DNA of 64,000 nt from an uncultured Bacteroidia bacterium (GCA_902800965.1 CADCGK010000012.1:91820-155819), one strand, 5' to 3'; shown: positions 6,051 through 15,182, counted from the first letter of the stretch. The notes: generated by a model from the letters alone, not told the origin. Made by a program: numbers and translations.

Positions 6051-8665
6051 TAATGCGCTTCCAGCCAGTTTTCGCCGGTATTGATCTCCACGATGATTGG
6101 CACCGAGAGCGGCAAGGCGTTCACCATCTTGTCGTTGACGAGGGTTTTCAGCGAGTCGAGTTCGTCGAGATGGGCATCGAAGACCAATTCGTCGTGGACT
6201 TGGAGGATCATCTTGGATTGCATCTTTAGCCGTGTCAGTTCCTGTTGTATGCCGATCATGGCAATCTTGATCATGTCGGCCGAAGAGCCTTGGATGGGCG
6301 CGTTGATGGCGTTGCGTTCGGCGAAGTTGCGCACCGTTCCGTTGGCAGCGTTAATGTCGCGGAGGTAACGGCGGCGACCCAAGATGGTCTCAGCGTAGCC
6401 TCTCTCCTTTGCGAGCGCGATGCTGCGGTTCATGTATTCCTTGATGCCGGCGTATTCCTCGAAATACTTCTTGATGATGTCGGCAGCTTCACCGCGTGAG
6501 ATCTCCATACGCTCTGCCAAGCCGAAAGCCGACATGCCGTAGATGATACCGAAGTTGACTGCCTTGGCGCGGCTTCGCTGTTCCTTGGTGACTTGGTCGA
6601 GCGGCACGTGGAACACCTTGGCGGCGGTGGCAGCATGGATATCATGACCAAGGTTAAAGTCGGCGATCATGGCTGGATCGCCGCTGAGATGAGCGATGAT
6701 ACGCAGTTCGATTTGCGAATAGTCGGCGGCCATCAGGGTGTATTCTGGACTACGAGGCACAAAGGCACGACGGATCTCACGTCCGTTGGCAGTGCGCACA
6801 GGGATGTTCTGCAGGTTGGGGTTGTTGGAGCTCAGACGTCCCGTCGCTGTCACCGCTTGATTGAAAGAAGTATGGATGAGGCCGTCCTTGGGACTGATCA
6901 GCGCTGGCAGGGCATCGAGATAAGTCGATTTTAACTTGGTATAAGAGCGATAATCCAAGATGGCGTTGATGATGGGATGCTTCCCAGCCAGCTTCTGGAG
7001 CACCTCCTCACCCGTGGCATATTGTCCCGTCTTGGTCTTCTTGGCCTTGGCGTCGAGTTGCAGCTTCTCGAACAGCACCTCGCCTAGCTGTTTCGGGGAG
7101 GCGATGTTGAACTTCACCCCTGCCATGTCGTAGATGCGCTCCTCCAGCTCACGGATGTGCTGACCAAACTCATCGCTGATGTTATGCAGGTTCTGGCTGT
7201 CGATCTTCACGCCATTTTCTTCCATGATGCTCAGCACCGTGACCAATGGCATCTCAATCTCGTAAAACAGCTTCTCAAGGCCGTTCTCCTTGAGCATGGG
7301 GAGGAAGACCTGATAGAGTTCCTTGACGATGTCATCACCTTCGTTAGGATTCCACAGGTTGCCCATGGGATTGTATTCCTTGTGGAGATAGACGTCGGCA
7401 AGGAAGTCCAGCGTGTGCCGCTGTTCCGGCTCGATGAGATAATGTGCGATCATGACGTCGAACAAGGTGCCTTGTGGGACGATGCCATGCTTGCGGAGGC
7501 CAGTGAGGACAGGTTTTAAGTTATAACCCACTTTGACGATCTCAGGATTCTCGATAGATGGACGTTGGGATTCCCATTGGAATTCGTCTGACGAAAGAAC
7601 AAGAGTGGGTACGTCATTGCGAGCGTAGCGAAGCAATCCACTTTCGGTAGTATTGGATTGCCGCGTCGCTCCGCCAAGCTCCGCTCCTCGCAATGACGGC
7701 TGTCGGTCCGCTTGCTTCGACAAAGGCTGTCCCATCTCTGATTCCTTACTCCTCACTCCTAACTCCTCACTCCTAACTACCCCATAGTCCCTAATAAACC
7801 TCTGTTTGAAAGTACGGAACTCCAGTTCGTCGAACAGTTCCATCAAGGCAGGAACATCGGGCTGATGGATCGCCAGTTCCTCCTCGTTGAGTTCCACAGG
7901 AGCGTCAAGCATGATGGTGGCCAGATGTTTCGACATGAGACCTTGTTCTGCGAAATTCCGGACGTTTTCGGCCTGTTTTCCCTTAAGTTCATCGACATGG
8001 GCGATCAGGTTCTCCACGCTGCCATATTTACCCACAAGGATGGAGGCGTTCTTCTCACCAATGCCTGGGATGCCCGGGATATTGTCGGAGGCATCGCCCC
8101 AGAGCCCAAGGATGTCGATGAGTTGCTTTGGGTCGCTGATGCCATATTTTTCGCAGATCTCTTTCGGTCCGCACACTTGGGCGGGCATACCGAACTTGGC
8201 AGGTTTATAGATCAGGACTTTGTCCGTGACCAATTGGCCAAAGTCCTTGTCGGGAGTCATCATATAGGTGATAAAGCCTTTCTGCTCGGCTTGATGTGAC
8301 AGGGTTCCGATGACGTCATCGGCCTCATAGCCTTCGGCGGCGTAAATCGGGATGTTGAACCCTTGGATCAGACGGATGATATAAGGAATGGAAGCCCTTA
8401 AGTCGTCGGGCATGGACTCGCGGTTGGCTTTGTATTCGGTGAATTCCTGAGCTCGGACGGTAGGCGCCGACAGGTCGAAGGCAACACCGATATGGGTAGG
8501 TTTCTCATTACGGAGCACGTCGTACAACGTGTTCAAAAAGCCCATGACGGCCGAAGTATTCATGCCTTTTGAGTTGACTGCCGGACGTTTGCTCAGAGCA
8601 AAGAAAGCCCTGTAAATCAATGCATAAGCATCAAGAAGAAACAATTTTTTAACGGGTTGGTCCAT
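6050..8665 (-). CDS. polA: DNA polymerase I with in-frame repeat insertion and reduced exonuclease domain
   Basis: Residues 1-292 form the 5'-nuclease (DAYALIYRAFFA, EADDVIGTL, TPDKDFGQLV, GLWGDASDNIPG). Residues about 485-871 form the polymerase: motif A ADYSQIELRI, motif B RSRAKAVNFGIIYG, motif C QVHDELVFD, all intact. Between them, residues about 297-351 are not polymerase sequence. They translate a heptad array (EELGVRSKESE) and a complete palindromic repeat (SLRGAELGGATRQSN ... LLRYARNDV). The 3'-5' exonuclease-like part resumes at about 352 with VGYNLKP and HTLDFLA, but no Asp-x-Glu exonuclease I motif is visible. Proofreading is probably absent. The 871 residues include about 55 of insert, so the native portion is shorter than the 900-plus residues I recall for Bacteroidales PolA. 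Confidence 0.93.
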   Translation of the reverse strand: MDQPVKKLFLLDAYALIYRAFFALSKRPAVNSKGMNTSAVMGFLNTLYDVLRNEKPTHIGVAFDLSAPTVRAQEFTEYKANRESMPDDLRASIPYIIRLIQGFNIPIYAAEGYEADDVIGTLSHQAEQKGFITYMMTPDKDFGQLVTDKVLIYKPAKFGMPAQVCGPKEICEKYGISDPKQLIDILGLWGDASDNIPGIPGIGEKNASILVGKYGSVENLIAHVDELKGKQAENVRNFAEQGLMSKHLATIMLDAPVELNEEELAIHQPDVPALMELFDELEFRTFKQRFIRDYGVVRSEELGVRSKESEMGQPLSKQADRQPSLRGAELGGATRQSNTTESGLLRYARNDVPTLVLSSDEFQWESQRPSIENPEIVKVGYNLKPVLTGLRKHGIVPQGTLFDVMIAHYLIEPEQRHTLDFLADVYLHKEYNPMGNLWNPNEGDDIVKELYQVFLPMLKENGLEKLFYEIEMPLVTVLSIMEENGVKIDSQNLHNISDEFGQHIRELEERIYDMAGVKFNIASPKQLGEVLFEKLQLDAKAKKTKTGQYATGEEVLQKLAGKHPIINAILDYRSYTKLKSTYLDALPALISPKDGLIHTSFNQAVTATGRLSSNNPNLQNIPVRTANGREIRRAFVPRSPEYTLMAADYSQIELRIIAHLSGDPAMIADFNLGHDIHAATAAKVFHVPLDQVTKEQRSRAKAVNFGIIYGMSAFGLAERMEISRGEAADIIKKYFEEYAGIKEYMNRSIALAKERGYAETILGRRRYLRDINAANGTVRNFAERNAINAPIQGSSADMIKIAMIGIQQELTRLKMQSKMILQVHDELVFDAHLDELDSLKTLVNDKMVNALPLSVPIIVEINTGENWLEAH
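7612..7698. repeat. Palindromic repeat, full copy, inside polA
   Basis: Begins CGTCATTGCGAGCG and ends CGCTCCTCGCAATGACG, with paired inner arms GCAATCCA and TGGATTGCC. It is read through in frame by polA on the minus strand. Same family as the intergenic copies at 22303, 28513, 29132 and 29692. Confidence 0.85.
7746..7779. repeat. Heptad tandem array inside polA
   Basis: ACTCCTCACTCCTA is repeated twice. polA reads it on the minus strand as Val-Arg-Ser-Glu-Glu-Leu-Gly-Val-Arg-Ser. It sits 48 bases from the palindromic copy within the same coding interruption. The chosen frame just avoids the TAG and TGA triplets contained in the array. Confidence 0.8.
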
Positions 8666-8707
8666 AGATTCAATTTTGAAGGTAAAAATAGGAAAAAAAA
8701 CGAAAAA

Positions 8708-8741
8708 TTTGGATGATATTGGAAAATTAGATTATCTTTGC
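8708..8741 (+). promoter_or_regulatory. Promoter of the acpP-fabF-rnc operon
   Basis: TTTG at 8708-8711 and TATCTTTGC at 8733-8741 are separated by 21 bases, a near-ideal Bacteroidetes promoter. A leader of about 95 bases precedes acpP. Confidence 0.75.
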
Positions 8742-8837
8742 AACGATTTTTGAAAACGAGAGAATTTTATTGACGCAAAATAATTTACTTTTCCAGTGAA
8801 TTTTATGCGCCTTTGTTAAACAAAAAATTAGAAAACT

Positions 8838-9083
8838 ATGTCAGAAATTGCAGAACAAATTATTCCTATCATCGCTGAGAAATTAGGCGTCAACCCTTCA
8901 GAAGTCACTATGGATGCCAGCTTCACTAACGATCTTGGTGCTGATTCTTTGGACACTGTCGAATTGATGCTCGACTTCGAAAAGAAGTTCAACATTGCCA
9001 TCCCGGACGATCAACAGGAGAACATCGTCACTGTGGGTGATGTCATCAGACTGATTGAAGAAGAACAAAAGAAAAACGCATAA
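8838..9083 (+). CDS. acpP: Acyl carrier protein
   Basis: An 81-residue acidic four-helix protein that carries growing fatty acyl chains on 4'-phosphopantetheine. The attachment serine lies in [19 protein letters not shown]. Only six bases separate it from fabF, the usual partner gene. A strong promoter lies upstream at 8708-8741. Confidence 0.97.
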   Translation: MSEIAEQIIPIIAEKLGVNPSEVTMDASFTNDLGADSLDTVELMLDFEKKFNIAIPDDQQENIVTVGDVIRLIEEEQKKNA

Positions 9084-9089
9084 TTTATC

Positions 9090-10343
9090 ATGGAGTTGAA
9101 ACGAGTAGTCGTTACTGGCCTCGGTGCCATCACCCCTGTTGGAAACAATGTCAAGGACTTTTGGCAAGGCTTGATCAGCGGGAAAAACGGTGTTGGTGCG
9201 ATTACTCGTTTCGATTCCACCAATTACAAGACACATTTCGCGGCGGAGGTCAAGGATTACGATCCTTTGAACTACTTCGACAGGAAGGACGTACGCAAGT
9301 ACGACCTCTTTGCGCAGTTTGCGCTGGTTGCTGCCGAGGAAGCCGTACAAAACTCCCATCTCACCCCAGTCAACACTGACTTCGACGAGGTGGGTGTGGT
9401 GCTCACTGCCGGCATCGGTGGTGTCACCCATTTTTATAACGAGGTGATGGAGCACGCCAAAGGTGACGGCGTCCCGCGTTTCAGTCCGTATTACATCCCC
9501 AAGATGATCTTGAACATCCCTGCCGGGGTGATCTCTATCAAATACGGATTCCGGGGCCCGAACTTCGCCACGGTATCGGCTTGTGCATCCTCATCTCACG
9601 CCATCGTCTCCGGATTCGACCTGATCCGCACTGGCAAAGCCACTGCTGTGTTGGCTGGCGGTGCCGAGGCAGGCATCTGCGAGGCGGGCATCGGCGGTTT
9701 CAACGCCATGCATGCGCTGTCGCTCCGCAACGACGACCCTGCGACGGCATCGCGTCCGTTCGACAAGAACCGCGATGGTTTCGTCATGGGCGAAGGCGGC
9801 GGCTGCGTAGTCCTGGAAGAGCTGGAACACGCCCTGAAGAGAGGCGCTGACATCTATGCCGAACTCGTGGGGGTCGGCATGTCGGGCGACGCCTATCACA
9901 TCACCGCTCCGCATCCGGAAGGCTATGGTGCCTGCCTCAGCATGGAGCGTGCCATCAAAGACGCTGGCATCGACAGGACGGAGATCGAACACATCAACAC
10001 CCACGGCACCTCAACGCCGCAAGGCGACCTCGCCGAGATCGTCGCCGTCAAAAAGGTGTTCGGCGACCATGCCTACAACATCAGCCTCAACTCCACCAAA
10101 TCCATGACCGGCCACCTCCTCGGAGGCACTGGCGCCGTGGAAGCCATCGCCACCATCATGGCGTTGCATAAAGGCATCATCCCCCCCACCATCAACCACT
10201 TTGAAGACGACCCGCAAATCGACCCGAAACTCGATTTCACCTTCAACACAGCACGCAAACGCGACATCCGCTACGCCCTCAGCAACGCTTTCGGGTTCGG
10301 CGGACAAAACACATCGCTGCTCTTCAAGAAATACACGCTTTAA
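9090..10343 (+). CDS. fabF: 3-oxoacyl-ACP synthase II
   Basis: Elongates acyl-ACP by condensation with malonyl-ACP in fatty acid synthesis. The Cys-His-His catalytic triad is complete: Cys165 (VSACASSSHA), His305 (NTHGTSTPQGD) and His342 (KSMTGHLLGGTG). The GFGGQN loop lies near the C-terminus. The 417-residue length is normal. It follows acpP by six bases and precedes rnc by eleven, so the three genes are likely one transcript, a common order in Bacteroidetes and other bacteria. Confidence 0.97.
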   Translation: MELKRVVVTGLGAITPVGNNVKDFWQGLISGKNGVGAITRFDSTNYKTHFAAEVKDYDPLNYFDRKDVRKYDLFAQFALVAAEEAVQNSHLTPVNTDFDEVGVVLTAGIGGVTHFYNEVMEHAKGDGVPRFSPYYIPKMILNIPAGVISIKYGFRGPNFATVSACASSSHAIVSGFDLIRTGKATAVLAGGAEAGICEAGIGGFNAMHALSLRNDDPATASRPFDKNRDGFVMGEGGGCVVLEELEHALKRGADIYAELVGVGMSGDAYHITAPHPEGYGACLSMERAIKDAGIDRTEIEHINTHGTSTPQGDLAEIVAVKKVFGDHAYNISLNSTKSMTGHLLGGTGAVEAIATIMALHKGIIPPTINHFEDDPQIDPKLDFTFNTARKRDIRYALSNAFGFGGQNTSLLFKKYTL

Positions 10344-10354
10344 TCTTCCGCGCA

Positions 10355-11116
10355 ATGGCATTGAGGGATATTTTTGCACATTGCAACGCTAAAGACAAAG
10401 CCCTGTCGGACTTCATCAAGAACGACTTCGGGTTTCGCCCCAAAAACATCAACCTGTACCAGCTGGCATTTACCCATAAATCCGCGTCCGAAAGCAGCCT
10501 CGGCAGCTACAAGCTCAACAACGAGCGACTCGAATATCTTGGCGATGCCATCCTGAGCGCCGTCGTGGCCGATTATCTCTTCCGACTGTTTCCCACCAAA
10601 GCAGAGGGCTTCCTCACCGAGATGCGCTCTCGCATCGTCAGCAGAGCCTCGCTCAACAAGCTGTCGCAGAAACTCGGATTCGACAAGATGATCCATTACT
10701 CGCACGATAGCCACTCCAACTTCAAATCAATGACTGGCAACGCTTTCGAGGCCTTTGTCGGTGCACTGTATCTCGACAGAGGTTATGAGTTCTCAAAACA
10801 CATTCTCATCGACCGCATCATCAGAATCCATATCGACTTGGACCAACTGGAGCAGACCGACGTGAACTTCAAGAGCAAACTGCTGGAATGGTCACAGAAG
10901 GAAAAGAAACACGTCAACTTCAAAGTCGTCAACGAGAAAAGCGAAAACCACGAACGACTCTATCACGTGGTCGTGGTCATCGACGGTGAAGAATACGGAA
11001 TGGGTGCCGACTTCAACATCAAAGGCGCTGAGCAGCTCGCCTCAGAGAAGACCTGGAACATGCTGCTGGAACAGAACTTAGTGACAACGATAAAAGCCGA
11101 CCATGAAAAAGAATAA
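10355..11116 (+). CDS. rnc: Ribonuclease III
   Basis: Cleaves double-stranded RNA in rRNA maturation and mRNA turnover. The signature NERLEYLGDAILS contains Glu60 and Asp64. The second metal site reads GNAFEAFVGALYLD, with Asn where many relatives have Asp and with the catalytic Glu132 present. The C-terminal third (from about residue 183, DVNFKSKLLEW, to AEQLASEKTW) is the double-stranded RNA binding domain. Its end overlaps the next start by 14 bases, suggesting translational coupling. Confidence 0.95.
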   Translation: MALRDIFAHCNAKDKALSDFIKNDFGFRPKNINLYQLAFTHKSASESSLGSYKLNNERLEYLGDAILSAVVADYLFRLFPTKAEGFLTEMRSRIVSRASLNKLSQKLGFDKMIHYSHDSHSNFKSMTGNAFEAFVGALYLDRGYEFSKHILIDRIIRIHIDLDQLEQTDVNFKSKLLEWSQKEKKHVNFKVVNEKSENHERLYHVVVVIDGEEYGMGADFNIKGAEQLASEKTWNMLLEQNLVTTIKADHEKE

Positions 11117-11579
11117 GCTGATCATATCGCCATTTGATGACCTTCACATCATCGGCATTAATTCGGTCTTACCGGATTACAAATTGGCTTATCATATCGG
11201 CAATTCGTTGAAATTCAATTTTATAAGACTAAAAGAGATTCATTTGGACAATGTGTTACCATACGCCTTTTTCTATTATAATGCAGGCGAGAACCGTAAC
11301 GCATATAACTTAGTGTCTCTAAGAAACAAAGACCATCTTTGCCTCAAACTCAACCCGCGTATCGACTATATCTTCATCATCCGCAACCACATCACGGATG
11401 AGCGCCTTGGACAAATCATCAAGAACATCCGCGACATCAAGGACGTCGTCCATGCTTACGTGATGAACCTCGACAACACGCCCACCATCGATGTCATGCT
11501 GGAGAAGATTGAAATGCACGAACGCAATTGCCTTGAAGAACTCCTAAATCCTAAAAAAGACTATGAAGCAACCGCCTAA
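11103..11579 (+). CDS. IPExxxVDY family protein
   Basis: A 158-residue protein beginning MKKNKLIISPFDDLHIIGI and containing LNPRIDYIFIIRN, which aligns with the IPExxxVDY signature although the Ile-Pro-Glu is diverged here. The family is Bacteroidetes-specific and is commonly encoded just after rnc, as here. It overlaps rnc by 14 bases and the next gene by 17. Cytoplasmic, function unknown. The position matches the family better than the motif does. Confidence 0.75.
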   Translation: MKKNKLIISPFDDLHIIGINSVLPDYKLAYHIGNSLKFNFIRLKEIHLDNVLPYAFFYYNAGENRNAYNLVSLRNKDHLCLKLNPRIDYIFIIRNHITDERLGQIIKNIRDIKDVVHAYVMNLDNTPTIDVMLEKIEMHERNCLEELLNPKKDYEATA

Positions 11580-12369
11580 GAACATCTTCAACATCAATGC
11601 CTTTTGGGGACATTTGATCGGCATTCCGCTGTTTGCCCTGGGATTGTTTTTGCTGTTTTGCCCTTTTGCGTTTAAGAACTACGACATTACCTTCTCAAGG
11701 TATTCTTTCCATGCCGTGATGGTGTTCTGCATCATCCTCGGTATCCTGTTGGCTTCAAGGCTTTCCATGATGTTCATCAGCAGAAAAACCCAGATCACAC
11801 AACGGGTTTACCTTTTCCTTTGTCTCTTTGAGATCGTGTTTGCTTCTGGCTTTTCCGCTTTGTACCTGTGGCTGGTCACCCATAAGATCGAAGCCTATTT
11901 CATGTTTTTCGGCTATTCCTTTGTGTATCTCGCCATGGCCATGATCAGCCCTTATATCATTCTGTACCAGCACTTCACCATCTTGGAGAAGGAAGAGGCT
12001 TTGGATGACAGCGCCCATCAGTCATTTAACGAAAAAATCCGTTTTTATGATGAGCGTGGCAACATGAAGCTAATTGTCGCACAAGCATCGGTGCTATATA
12101 TTCAGTCTGACGAGAACTATCTGCGGATCTATTATATGGACGAAGGCAAAATTAGCAGCTACATCCTCCGCAATTCCATGAAACGCATTGAGGAAACCTG
12201 CGCCAAAAACGGCCTGATCCGTTGCCACCGCTCCTATTTCGTCAATAAAAACAGAGTTGAAGTCCTCCAAAAAGAGAAGGACTTCATCTATGCTGTTTTG
12301 GATGTTCCGAATGCTGCGCGCATCCCGGTCAGCAAGAACTATTACGACCAGATTGCAGCCATTTTATAA
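11563..12369 (+). CDS. LytTR-domain transcription regulator with membrane N-terminus
   Basis: Four hydrophobic segments lie at about residues 17-35, 47-68, 82-105 and 112-135. A C-terminal LytTR DNA-binding domain follows (about 165-268: VLYIQSDENYLRIYY, RNSMKRIEETC, LIRCHRSYFVNKNRVEVL). The LytTR end is usually a response-regulator output domain; here it is fused directly to a membrane sensor without a receiver domain. It probably binds DNA from the membrane. Overlaps the preceding gene by 17 bases. Its stop codon is the left edge of a heptad array shared with glnA. Confidence 0.85.
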   Translation: MKQPPKNIFNINAFWGHLIGIPLFALGLFLLFCPFAFKNYDITFSRYSFHAVMVFCIILGILLASRLSMMFISRKTQITQRVYLFLCLFEIVFASGFSALYLWLVTHKIEAYFMFFGYSFVYLAMAMISPYIILYQHFTILEKEEALDDSAHQSFNEKIRFYDERGNMKLIVAQASVLYIQSDENYLRIYYMDEGKISSYILRNSMKRIEETCAKNGLIRCHRSYFVNKNRVEVLQKEKDFIYAVLDVPNAARIPVSKNYYDQIAAIL

Positions 12370-12445
12370 GGTTAGAGGTTAGAGGTGATAATTGTACCTC
12401 TCACCTCTCACCTCTCACCTCTAACCTTTAACCTTTAACCTTTTA
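12370..12445. repeat. Inverted heptad arrays between convergent LytTR gene and glnA, likely terminator
   Basis: On the plus strand GGTTAGA units begin right after the LytTR stop codon (12370-12387). From about 12396, CACCTCT, AACCTTT and CCTTTTA units run into the glnA stop codon (12443-12445). The left and right arms are complementary and can form a long hairpin of heptads. Both genes therefore end at the array edges. Confidence 0.75.
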
Positions 12446-13954
12446 CCCTACGTGAATATTTTCCTTCACGAGCTTCATGATCTTCTCGGTGTCGTTGCCT
12501 AATTCCTTGCGGAGGTTGGCATCCTTGAAGTCGCTGAGGAACTTGATCATGTAGTCGATGATGGCATCGGAGAACACACCCTTGTCGGTGTAGATCTTGC
12601 GGTCTTTCTTAAGCTCCTTGGCGGCGGCCACGCAGCTGTCGGGAAGTTGTTCGAGGCTCTCCTGCACCTTCTTGTTCTTGGCATCGTGGATGTTCACGCC
12701 GAGGCCGACGTAGGTCTTCTCGGCCACCTCAAGGGCGTTGGGCATCTCAAAGCCGTGACGGGCAGCGGCGCAGAGGGCAGCCATCAGCAGGTACATGTCG
12801 GCGCAGCCGTCGGAGGCACGCCATTCGAAGGTCTGCTTGTCGCTGAAGTCGCGGTTCGACTTCTTCTCGAGCGGGTTGCAGTTGGCCACCATGTCCTTAC
12901 CGTTGTTGATCCAGCCCAGCGGCACACGCACCAAGGCGCTGCGGTTGCTATAGGACCAGCACAGTGAAGTCGGGGCTTCCTGATGAGGCACCAGACGGAG
13001 GAACGACAGCGGGTTGGGGTTGCCGAAGGCAGGCAGCGAGGTACCGGCATCCATGTAACCAGCAATGGCGCGCTTGCCATAGTCGCTGAGTTCGCCCTTG
13101 TTCACCATGACGCTCTTGCCGTCCTTCGTGAACTTGCAGTGGACGTGCATGCCTGAACCAGCCTTGCCCACAGTGATCTTCGGGGCGAAGGTCAGCACCA
13201 CGCCGTACTGGTAAGCCAGCTGACGCATGATCCACTTGGCCACCACCAGCTGGTCGGCGGCGTCTTCGATATTGGTAGGAAGAAATTCGATCTCGTTCTG
13301 CTCATAGACCTTGCCTTCATGGGTGAAGTTACCCACCTCAGAGTGACCGTATTTAATCAAGCCACCAGCCTGAGCGATGAGACGCATGGCCTCCACACGA
13401 TACTCGGTGAACTTGTTGAACGGGGCGCTCTCGTGATAGCCTCTCTGGTCGGGCACTTCGTAGATTTCCTCGTCATCAGCGATGATATAGTATTCCAGCT
13501 CGCCCATGGTTTGCATCTCAAGGCCAGTGGTTTTCTTGAACACCTGGTGGGCTTTGCGGAGGATATACTCTGGGGAGCTCTCGAAGGGCTCGCCGTCGCG
13601 GTTGTAGAACGAGCAGAGGATGTCGAGGGTAGGCACCTCAGAGAAGGGGTTGCGGAAGGCGGTCTTGTACTTCGGGACCACATAGAGGTCGCTCTTACCA
13701 GCTTCAATGAAGGGGAAGAGGCTGGAGCCATCGACACGCTCGCCGGCGGAGAGGATGTTCTCCAGGTGCTCGGCGCTATGGATGACGAAGTTCAAGGTTT
13801 TGAGTTTGCCGTCCCATCCACAATAGTGGAAGTTCACGAATTCGATTTCGTTTTCCTCGCAGTAGCGGATGATGTCGGCGCGGGTAAATTCGGCTGCCGG
13901 TTTCTGAAGATACTGTACCAGCAGGTTGGGGTTCATTGCAATGCGTTGATCCAT
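12443..13954 (-). CDS. glnA: Glutamine synthetase
   Basis: ATP-dependent formation of glutamine from glutamate and ammonia. Family motifs in order: a beta-grasp N-domain (FVNFHYCGWDGKLKTLNF), ERVDGSSLFPFIEAGKSD, the metal-binding EYRVEAMRL...YEQNEIEF region, ITVGKAGSGMHVH, NRSALVRVP and FEWRASDGCADMYL. The 503 residues match type I enzymes of Bacteroidetes. It has its own promoter with both boxes (14009-14040) and a leader of about 50 bases. The stop codon lies inside the heptad array shared with the LytTR gene. Confidence 0.95.
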   Translation of the reverse strand: MDQRIAMNPNLLVQYLQKPAAEFTRADIIRYCEENEIEFVNFHYCGWDGKLKTLNFVIHSAEHLENILSAGERVDGSSLFPFIEAGKSDLYVVPKYKTAFRNPFSEVPTLDILCSFYNRDGEPFESSPEYILRKAHQVFKKTTGLEMQTMGELEYYIIADDEEIYEVPDQRGYHESAPFNKFTEYRVEAMRLIAQAGGLIKYGHSEVGNFTHEGKVYEQNEIEFLPTNIEDAADQLVVAKWIMRQLAYQYGVVLTFAPKITVGKAGSGMHVHCKFTKDGKSVMVNKGELSDYGKRAIAGYMDAGTSLPAFGNPNPLSFLRLVPHQEAPTSLCWSYSNRSALVRVPLGWINNGKDMVANCNPLEKKSNRDFSDKQTFEWRASDGCADMYLLMAALCAAARHGFEMPNALEVAEKTYVGLGVNIHDAKNKKVQESLEQLPDSCVAAAKELKKDRKIYTDKGVFSDAIIDYMIKFLSDFKDANLRKELGNDTEKIMKLVKENIHVG

Positions 13955-14008
13955 ATTAATTTAGAATTTAGAAGTCAGGAGTAAGAAGCCAGAAGCTTCT
14001 TTGGGAGG

Positions 14009-14040
14009 GCAAAGATAGGCATTATTTTGGGATTTGCCAA
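14009..14040 (-). promoter_or_regulatory. Promoter of glnA
   Basis: On the minus strand TATCTTTGC (14009-14017) is preceded at 20 bases by TTGG (14037-14040). The leader to the ATG at 13954 is about 50 bases. Confidence 0.65.
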
Positions 14041-14045
14041 TAAAA

Positions 14046-15161
14046 TTACCTTTTCAGCATGTTGAAATATGCATCCAAAAGCTTTTGGGCGCCTATATAG
14101 GCACTCATGCGTTGGTTGCGGACGTCGTTTTCGATCAAGGGAAGGAGGTCGGTGACCAGCGGGTTCTGGTAGAAATCCGATTTCAAGGCGGACTCCATGG
14201 TGTCGATCATCATCTGGACGTCTTGTTGGGAGCGTTTTTGTTGGAGGAAGCCGTTCTCACGTATGGCCTGCACGTGGTCATACACCATTTGCCAGACGGC
14301 TTCGACATTATAACCTGTCAAAGAAGAGCAGGTGAGCACTTTGGTTTCCTGGCCTGATTCCGGCATGGGGAAGAGATGCAGTGCGGTACGGCATTCGGCG
14401 GCGGCGCGTTCGGCACGCAGCACGTTGTCGCCATCGGCTTTGTTGACAGCGATGCCATCGGCCATCTCCATGATGCCGCGTTTGATGCCCTGAAGCTCAT
14501 CTCCGGCACCGCTGATGAGAATCAACAGGAAGAAATCCACCATGGAATGCACCGCCGTCTCGGATTGTCCGACACCGACGGTCTCGATGAAGATGGTGTC
14601 GTAGCCTGCGGCCTCGCAGAGGATTACCGTCTCACGGGTCTTGCGAGCCACGCCGCCCAAGGTGCCTGCGGAAGCGGAAGGACGGATGAAGGCGTTGGGA
14701 TGGACGGAAAGCTCTTCCATGCGGGTTTTGTCGCCCAAGATAGAACCTTTGGAACGTTGGCTGGAAGGGTCGATGGCCAGCACGGCCAGCTTGTGATCGT
14801 TGCGGCAAAGGTACATGCCCAAAGCCTCGATGAAGGTGCTCTTTCCTGCGCCTGGAACGCCTGTGATGCCCAACCTCAGAGCCTTCCCCGAATGTGGGAG
14901 GCAAGCCGCGATGATCTGCTGGGCCAACTCCTGGTGCTTCGGCAGGGCGCTTTCCACCAAAGTGATGGCTTTACTCAACGCCACACGGTCGCCTTTCAGG
15001 ATGCCATCGACATACCAATCGAGCGGCATCAGCTGCTGTTGGTTGCGGCGCAAACGCTCCAACGCCTGAGGGTTCACCTGCACCGGTTGATCCACTCCTT
15101 CGGCCACTTTTAGGTTGGAATCCCATTCATGTTCCTGATTCTCAAAGTGTTCAATTTCCAT
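14046..15161 (-). CDS. meaB: Methylmalonyl-CoA mutase-associated GTPase
   Basis: G3E-family metallochaperone GTPase that protects and reloads B12-dependent methylmalonyl-CoA mutase. The Walker A loop GVPGAGKST is at residues 101-109, followed by AIDPSSQRSKGSILGDKTR, ETVGVGQSE and AVNKADGDN for guanine recognition. The start at 15161 is chosen because it follows a -7 box by about 20 bases; the longer frame (to 15359) would run through both divergent promoters. The mutase subunits are not in the window. Confidence 0.9.
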   Translation of the reverse strand: MEIEHFENQEHEWDSNLKVAEGVDQPVQVNPQALERLRRNQQQLMPLDWYVDGILKGDRVALSKAITLVESALPKHQELAQQIIAACLPHSGKALRLGITGVPGAGKSTFIEALGMYLCRNDHKLAVLAIDPSSQRSKGSILGDKTRMEELSVHPNAFIRPSASAGTLGGVARKTRETVILCEAAGYDTIFIETVGVGQSETAVHSMVDFFLLILISGAGDELQGIKRGIMEMADGIAVNKADGDNVLRAERAAAECRTALHLFPMPESGQETKVLTCSSLTGYNVEAVWQMVYDHVQAIRENGFLQQKRSQQDVQMMIDTMESALKSDFYQNPLVTDLLPLIENDVRNQRMSAYIGAQKLLDAYFNMLKR

Positions 15162-15182
15162 ACAACGTACTTTTTTCAAAAG

